Source: Planctomycetaceae bacterium (GTDB lineage: Bacteria > Planctomycetota > Planctomycetia > Planctomycetales > Planctomycetaceae). From it: a DNA stretch of 11,713 bases. The stretch covers positions 1,615 through 13,327 of the forward strand of contig DOCI01000218.1 of the NCBI GenBank assembly GCA_003503535.1. The letters are read 5' to 3'. Positions 8,068 to 11,713 of this stretch are shown piece after piece; position 1 is the stretch's first letter, and each line of letters begins with the position of its first letter. The notes under the pieces were generated by a model. That model made no database searches and had not been told where the DNA came from. It saw nothing but the letters and a program-made list of their open reading frames with translations. The position numbers and the translations under genes are program-made.

Positions 8068-9018
8068 TTAAGAATTCTGCTGCTTCTCCCGCAGCTTCTC
8101 TGCCTGATACTGTTCTTCCATTTCAATCAGTGTCGCCTCGTCAACGGTTTTATCATTCCGAGCCAGCCCTTTTTCGATAGCTCGAAATCGACGCTTGAAC
8201 TTGGCATTCGTTCGGCGGAGTGCTTCTTCCGGATTTAATTTCCAGCGGCGGGCGATATTCGCCAGCACAAAGAGGACATCGCCCAGTTCATCCTCTGCTC
8301 TTTGACGTCGGGCATCATCGTCCATCTTTTCATCGGGAGTATGCGTCGCTTCGATTTCAATCTCGGTGACTTCTGGAGTCGTGTCTCCATAAAGTTCTTC
8401 GCGGAGTTCATTCAGTTCTTCGTCGAGTTTGGCAAACAGCATGTCACGATGCGGAAAATCGTATCCGACTTTGGCGGCCTTCTCCTGCAGTCGGGCCGCG
8501 GCCATCAGAGCAGGCAGGTCTATGGGGAGTCCATCCAGTTTCGATTCCTTTTTCGGTTTTCCCTCTGCTTGTTTGATCCGTTCCCAGGTCACTTTCACGG
8601 CCTCGGCATCTTCGACATCTTCTGTGCCGAACACATGCGGATGACGCCGAATCATTTTTTCAGTGATCACCCGAACCACATCGACGATCGAGAATCGACC
8701 TTCATCAGCTCCGATCTGGCAATCCAGCATGACCTGCAGTAATACATCTCCCAATTCTTCCACGATAGCCGCATCGTCACCCGAGTCGATCGCTTCGAGA
8801 AGTTCGTAAGTTTCTTCCAGAGTAAAGGGTTTAATCGTTTCGAGCGTCTGCACCCGATCCCACGGACAACCTTCCGGAGAACGCAAATGAGCAATCACTT
8901 CACACAGTCGCCAGAACTCGTTTTCCGCCTGCTCACGGTTGGGAGGAATTCCCGTTGTTTCTGGTTTGGGCGTTGAATTCATACCGGATTCACCTGATCG
9001 AATACTATTCGGATTCAT
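8068..9018 (-). CDS. mazG: nucleoside triphosphate pyrophosphohydrolase MazG, two-domain form
   Basis: The 316-residue protein carries two MazG domains. The first has R-S-P-E-G-C-P-W-D (46-54), E-E-T-Y-E (68-72) and E88-x2-D91, the E-E-x2-E plus E-x2-D magnesium site, followed by R-R-H-P-H-V-F-G (124-131) and W-E-R-I-K (145-149). The second has E200-E201-x2-E204 and E244-x2-D247. The enzyme removes non-canonical or excess NTPs from the pool by releasing pyrophosphate. An acidic, low-complexity insert (about 211-240) splits the second domain between its two metal-site motifs; E. coli MazG is about 263 residues, so the extra length is this insert plus a longer N-terminus. The first about 27 residues are polar and poorly conserved, so the internal ATG at 8980-8982 (residue 13) could be the true start. 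It is cytoplasmic and converges on the phosphodiesterase gene. Confidence 0.95.
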   Translation of the reverse strand: MNPNSIRSGESGMNSTPKPETTGIPPNREQAENEFWRLCEVIAHLRSPEGCPWDRVQTLETIKPFTLEETYELLEAIDSGDDAAIVEELGDVLLQVMLDCQIGADEGRFSIVDVVRVITEKMIRRHPHVFGTEDVEDAEAVKVTWERIKQAEGKPKKESKLDGLPIDLPALMAAARLQEKAAKVGYDFPHRDMLFAKLDEELNELREELYGDTTPEVTEIEIEATHTPDEKMDDDARRQRAEDELGDVLFVLANIARRWKLNPEEALRRTNAKFKRRFRAIEKGLARNDKTVDEATLIEMEEQYQAEKLREKQQNS

Positions 9019-9049
9019 AGAGAGCGATGGAATTGAAGACTATTAACTG

Positions 9050-9132
9050 GGGTGGCGGGGGCGCTCTCGTAGAGAAGCCCCCGATCAACAACTCTTCGGG
9101 GGATTCCACAAATGCGGAATGCCCCGCTACCC
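9050..9132 (+). repeat. G-rich intergenic hairpin repeat, copy 1
   Basis: The core (9050-9082) matches copy 2 (9806-9838) at 32 of 33 positions; the only change (T9070 against A9826) falls in a hairpin loop. GGGGGC (9057-9062) pairs with GCCCCC (9077-9082), with an inner CTCT/AGAG stem and a 3-base loop. A second hairpin pairs GGGGATTCC (9099-9107) with GGAAT plus CCCC (9116-9125), with one bulged base. The outer ends GGGTGGCGGGG (9050-9060) and CCCCGCTACCC (9122-9132) can also pair throughout with one G-U. It lies between mazG and the secreted protein gene, upstream of both. It is probably a dispersed non-coding repeat; function unknown. Confidence 0.8.
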
Positions 9133-9242
9133 ATATTTATATAAACTTCAATCGACTCAATTTTCATTCATGACAGGAAATGTCAGTCGAAAGCGACTAT
9201 AATCAGTGGTTGTTCAGGAACACAATCGCCCCACTCAGAAAC

Positions 9243-9247
9243 TGGAG
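9243..9247 (+). promoter_or_regulatory. Shine-Dalgarno site fixing the start of the 9255 gene
   Basis: TGGAG at 9243-9247 stands 7 bases before the ATG at 9255, an ideal spacing. The alternative in-frame ATG at 9180 has only AGGA about 2 bases upstream, too close to work well, and would put 25 polar residues before the signal peptide. Confidence 0.65.
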
Positions 9248-9254
9248 TTTTTCA

Positions 9255-9770
9255 ATGTGGAAATCAGCGCTGCGTCTCTCGCTTCTCATACTCGTCATCG
9301 GTTCTGTCTCACCAGTCGTTGCTGATGAACCCGATAAAATTGAACCGCCTCAATTGAATGAAGCCGAGCAGGCTTTTCAGGAACAGTTGAACAATGCCGT
9401 GCTCGTCGGCTACTTCTCGATGGAATCTTCCAAAGAAGGCCCCAATCGTCCGGAACGCTATGAGATCCGCCGAATTAACAAAGTGAGCGATTCCACCTGG
9501 ATGTTTCAGACCCGCGTGAAATACGGCAGCGTCGATACCGTCGTACCCATTCTAGTTCCAGTCAAATGGGCCGAGGATACCCCAATGGTCTCTCTGACCG
9601 ACTTCACAATCCCGGGGCTGGGAACCTTCACCTGCCGGGTTCTCTTTTATGGTGATCGCTACGCAGGAACCTGGCAGCATGGAAAAGAAGGGGGGCACAT
9701 GTGGGGCAATATCGAAAAAGGGAAAGCCTCTGAGCCACAGAGTAAACCGACGAGGCGACCTAAAGAATAG
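9255..9770 (+). CDS. small secreted protein of unknown function
   Basis: With the ATG at 9255 the product has 171 residues. It begins with a typical signal peptide (K3, R7, hydrophobic 8-20, probable cut after V-V-A at residue 23). The mature part starts with a short helical segment (about 33-48), then reads as alternating strand-like segments: V-L-V-G-Y-F-S (49-55), R-Y-E-I-R-R-I (68-74), T-W-M-F-Q-T-R-V (81-88), T-V-V-P-I-L-V-P-V (95-103), then G-L-G-T-F-T-C (121-127) and A-G-T-W-Q-H-G (137-143). A basic, Pro-rich tail ends it (from about 157). This suggests a small beta-sandwich or barrel in the periplasm, but no known family was recognised and no catalytic motif stands out. There is a single Cys (127), so no internal disulfide. 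The gene stands alone, with a copy of the same hairpin repeat on each side. The reading frame extends to ATG 9180, judged less likely. Confidence 0.8.
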   Translation: MWKSALRLSLLILVIGSVSPVVADEPDKIEPPQLNEAEQAFQEQLNNAVLVGYFSMESSKEGPNRPERYEIRRINKVSDSTWMFQTRVKYGSVDTVVPILVPVKWAEDTPMVSLTDFTIPGLGTFTCRVLFYGDRYAGTWQHGKEGGHMWGNIEKGKASEPQSKPTRRPKE

Positions 9771-9805
9771 GAATCGTAGAAGTACGGCAATAATTCATTT
9801 TCGAA

Positions 9806-9871
9806 GGGTGGCGGGGGCGCTCTCGAAGAGAAGCCCCCTGAATGGTTGAGTTTCCGGGGGCTTCCGCTATC
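9806..9871 (+). repeat. G-rich intergenic hairpin repeat, copy 2
   Basis: This is the second copy of the element at 9050, in the same orientation, starting 36 bases after the stop of the secreted protein gene. GGGGGC (9813-9818) pairs with GCCCCC (9833-9838). Alternatively AAGCCCCC (9831-9838) pairs perfectly with GGGGGCTT (9856-9863). Outer GGTGGCGG (9807-9814) can pair with CCGCTATC (9864-9871) using two G-U pairs. Compared with copy 1 it lacks about 16 bases in the 3' half. It could serve the upstream gene as a 3' end structure, but no T-run follows. Confidence 0.8.
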
Positions 9872-10139
9872 AATTTGTTCCCTATGACCTCCTTGGGTAC
9901 AAGCCTGGAATTGTGATAAGCCTAACCAATGCATTATGTTATGGCTTCTACAAGCCGTTTCCACTCGGTGTCGATGAAAGCCGGTAAGACTGGTTCTGTA
10001 CGAAAAGCTGTCTCAAACAAGTTTCCGTCCGGATTCGCTTGTCACTCTCGGCCTTGCTGATTAGAATGCTCAATCAAATTTTGCGAATATCCCGGCTTCG
10101 GGATCTCAGTTGTGACCCGTTGCCTGTCAGGTAAAGACT
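9872..10139 (+). other. gap upstream of the bL31 gene; one short hairpin, no gene recognised
   Basis: No convincing coding frame was seen; the longest candidate (9941-10060, 39 codons) has no recognisable features. ATCCCG (10089-10094) and CGGGAT (10099-10104) form a perfect 6-bp hairpin with a 4-base loop about 35 bases before the bL31 ATG, so it would lie in the mRNA leader. L31 mRNA leaders are regulatory in several other bacterial groups, so autoregulation is possible here, but nothing else supports it. No clear -35/-10 pair was found. Confidence 0.35.
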
Positions 10140-10403
10140 ATGAAAAAAGACATTCACCCGAAATATCAGCCTGTTGTGTTTCTCGATTCCAGTTCTCAGG
10201 ACAAATTCCTGATTCGCTCGACGATGACCTCCAAGGAAACCATCAAATGGGAAGATGGCAACGAATATCCGCTGATTAAAGTCGATATCAGCTCGTATTC
10301 TCACCCATTCTACACCGGTCAGATGAAATACGTCGATACCGCTGGTCGTGTCGAAAAGTTCCAGAAGAAATACAACTGGGCCAAACGTGGCGAAAAATCG
10401 TAA
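10140..10403 (+). CDS. rpmE: ribosomal protein bL31, type B (zinc-independent)
   Basis: The 87-residue product matches type B bL31 end to end: M-K-K-D-I-H-P-K-Y (1-9), P-V-V-F-L-D (11-16), [10 protein letters not shown] (43-52), S-H-P-F-Y-T-G (54-60), and [10 protein letters not shown] (69-78). It has no cysteine, so the zinc ribbon of type A proteins is absent; such versions are often called rpmE2 or ykgM. In many bacteria the zinc-free form replaces the zinc form when zinc is scarce; whether this genome has both cannot be told here. It belongs to the large subunit and contacts the small subunit across the bridge. An AGG site (10129-10131) precedes the ATG by 8 bases. The prfA gene follows 213 bases downstream; an L31 gene near prfA is also seen in Bacillus. 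Confidence 0.95.
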   Translation: MKKDIHPKYQPVVFLDSSSQDKFLIRSTMTSKETIKWEDGNEYPLIKVDISSYSHPFYTGQMKYVDTAGRVEKFQKKYNWAKRGEKS

Positions 10404-10534
10404 CCATTGTCCTGCTCTTGTGTCTTCATAAAAACACACCAGCACGATATTGGTTTAGATTTCTCAGGCAAAACGCCGCAAGTATTAATGGTATGGATAT
10501 GCTTTAGCTGAATTTCGAACTACCGATGCGGTGA

Positions 10535-10566
10535 GCCGCGTTTCTCACGATGTGAGATAACGCGGC
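10535..10566 (+). terminator. strong 14-bp hairpin between rpmE and prfA
   Basis: GCCGCGTT (10535-10542) plus TCTCAC (10543-10548) pair with GTGAGA (10552-10557) plus AACGCGGC (10559-10566). The loop is 3 bases and one T (10558) bulges. Only CTTT follows, so the U-tract is poor. It lies 50 bases before the prfA ATG. It could end rpmE transcription, or act as an attenuator or leader structure for prfA. The fold is read directly from sequence; the role is open. Confidence 0.5.
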
Positions 10567-10616
10567 CTTTGTGATAATCTGGTCAGGTCGAAAATCATTT
10601 ATAAGGTGTCCCCATC

Positions 10617-11684
10617 ATGTTTCCCAGCTTGGAAACGAAGTATCAGCGGTTTCTGGAACTGGAACGTAAACTCGTCGATCCTGAAATTCTCTCAGATCAG
10701 ACGAAGCTCCTCGCCATTCAAAAAGAGTACGGCGGCCTGAAAAAAGTGGCTGCCGTGGTCAAAGAGTATCATGCCCTTGTCGAAGACCTCGAAGCGGCTC
10801 AAATGATGCTCGATGAGGAAAAAGACCCCAAAGCCAAAGAGTATGCTCGCAAGGAACTCGAAGGCTACGAAGAAAAACTCGAAGAAATGCAGGTCACACT
10901 TGAAGACCTGGCAACTTCGGGCGATTCGATCACACGTGGCGGTCTGATTCTCGAAATTCGTGCCGGCACTGGCGGCGACGAAGCCTCGCTCTTCGCGAAT
11001 GATCTCTATGAGATGTATACTCGATTCATCGATACTCGTGGCTGGAAGCGGGAAGTGCTCGATTTCCAACCGACCGAAATGGGCGGCATCAAGGAAGTAA
11101 TCGTCGCAGTCTCCGGAGAAGGAGCCTTCCACGAACTGCAGTTCGAAAGCGGCGGGCATCGCGTTCAGCGAGTTCCTGAAACCGAAACACAGGGCCGAAT
11201 TCACACCAGTGCGGCCACAGTAGCCGTGCTGCCAGAAGCTGATGATGTCGAAATCGAAATCCGGGATGAAGACCTGCAAATCGATACGTATCGCGCCTCG
11301 GGACCCGGCGGTCAGAAGGTGAATAAAACGGAATCCGCGATTCGTATCACTCACATCCCGACGGGAACTGTGGTGACCTGTCAGGATGAGAAAAGCCAGC
11401 ACAAAAACAAAGCCCGGGCGATGAAGGTACTGCGAAGTCGTATTCTGGAAGCACAAATCCAAAAAGAAGCGAACGAACGAGCCGAGCATCGACGGACATT
11501 GATCGGGACGGGAGATCGCAGCAGCCGTATCCGGACCTACAATTTTCCACAGGGGCGGGTGACCGACCACCGTATCGGCTTGACTCTACACAAGCTGGAT
11601 CAAATCATGCAGGGTGGATTGGATGAGTTGGTTTCCGGATTACTGGAGTTCGACCGCCAGGAACGACTCAATAGCCAAAACTAA
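10617..11684 (+). CDS. prfA: peptide chain release factor 1
   Basis: The 355-residue protein is a full-length class I release factor that ends translation at UAA and UAG. The codon-reading tripeptide is P-E-T (187-189) in [14 protein letters not shown], the P-x-T type of RF1 rather than the S-P-F of RF2. The universal G-G-Q (231-233), which triggers peptidyl-tRNA hydrolysis, sits in [12 protein letters not shown]. The next residue after Q is Lys where many RF1 proteins have His. Other markers are G-T-G-G-D-E-A (117-123), S-Q-H-K-N-K-A (260-266) and [14 protein letters not shown] (306-319). The N-terminal 100 residues form the usual helical, charged domain. AAGGTG (10603-10608) precedes the ATG by 8 bases, a good ribosome binding site. 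In most bacteria prmC, which methylates the G-G-Q glutamine, follows; the window ends too soon to show it. Confidence 0.98.
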   Translation: MFPSLETKYQRFLELERKLVDPEILSDQTKLLAIQKEYGGLKKVAAVVKEYHALVEDLEAAQMMLDEEKDPKAKEYARKELEGYEEKLEEMQVTLEDLATSGDSITRGGLILEIRAGTGGDEASLFANDLYEMYTRFIDTRGWKREVLDFQPTEMGGIKEVIVAVSGEGAFHELQFESGGHRVQRVPETETQGRIHTSAATVAVLPEADDVEIEIRDEDLQIDTYRASGPGGQKVNKTESAIRITHIPTGTVVTCQDEKSQHKNKARAMKVLRSRILEAQIQKEANERAEHRRTLIGTGDRSSRIRTYNFPQGRVTDHRIGLTLHKLDQIMQGGLDELVSGLLEFDRQERLNSQN

Positions 11685-11693
11685 TGAGGCGAG

Positions 11694-11713
11694 CCGAGTC
11701 AGTCATGACTCGG
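11694..11713 (+). repeat. perfect 8-bp hairpin just after prfA, at window end
   Basis: CCGAGTCA (11694-11701) and TGACTCGG (11706-11713) are exact reverse complements around a 4-base loop, starting 10 bases after the prfA stop. The stem could extend beyond the window. It may be a terminator or a structure at the start of the next gene. An ATG overlapping the prfA stop (11684-11686) stays open to the window end, and a second in-frame ATG lies at 11705; either could begin prmC, but ten codons are too few to call it. Confidence 0.45.

Noticed and set aside
9941..10060. Short 39-codon frame (basic, starting M-A-S-T-S-R) upstream of the bL31 gene
   Set aside because: It has no ribosome binding site, recognisable domain or signal peptide, and its length is expected by chance.
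10692..11570. 292-codon open frame on the minus strand opposite prfA
   Set aside because: It is a shadow of prfA: the plus frame matches release factor 1 throughout, while the antisense translation resembles nothing.
1..11713. CRISPR array, tRNA or rRNA genes, insertion sequence, prophage genes
   Set aside because: No regularly spaced repeats, no cloverleaf or rRNA-like sequence, and no transposase, integrase or phage protein were seen; only the two-copy intergenic repeat is present.

Overview
The gene content points to a planctomycete (Planctomycetota). The main reason is the adjacent DUF1553 and DUF1501 protein pair, a hallmark of that phylum. Other pointers are a Tat-type DUF1501 leader, a small secreted orphan-type protein, weak or absent Shine-Dalgarno sites before most genes, and roughly 50% GC. 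The genus cannot be fixed by reading alone.

Layout. Positions 1-2369 (+) hold the 3' end of a DUF1553 (PSD1-type) gene and a complete DUF1501 gene, probably one transcription unit of exported proteins with unknown biochemical role. A Nif3/DUF34 metal-binding protein (2387-3187, -) converges on them. From a divergent intergenic region at 3188-3363 a large hybrid histidine kinase (3364-6186, +) runs rightward. A PTR1/FolM-like short-chain reductase (6221-7009) follows 34 bases later. Next come a secreted glycerophosphodiester phosphodiesterase (7216-8040, +) and, convergent with it, mazG (8068-9018, -). A small secreted protein of unknown function (9255-9770, +) is flanked on both sides by copies of a G-rich, hairpin-forming intergenic repeat. 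The right end is a translation block: zinc-independent (type B) ribosomal protein bL31 (10140-10403), then peptide chain release factor 1, prfA (10617-11684). The window ends inside a perfect hairpin just after prfA.

The notable system is the hybrid kinase. Its N-terminus is a three-helix membrane domain that keeps all seven residues known to matter for copper and ethylene binding in plant ETR1 (here D38, Y45, I48, P49, I75, C78, H82). It is followed by a coiled coil, two PAS domains, and a third PAS that is a full LOV domain (GKNCRFLQ, adduct cysteine C469, with the other FMN-contacting residues in place). A complete kinase core (H568, N/G boxes) and a receiver (D871) end the protein. The architecture predicts one protein that reads both ethylene (or a similar small ligand) and blue light. 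No phosphotransfer protein or DNA-binding response regulator is encoded nearby, so the output partner must lie elsewhere.

The remaining genes are mostly housekeeping or typical planctomycete accessory genes. The second signal not explained by genes is the two-copy intergenic repeat near 9050 and 9806 (32 of 33 identical bases in the core), with mutually exclusive pairing options.
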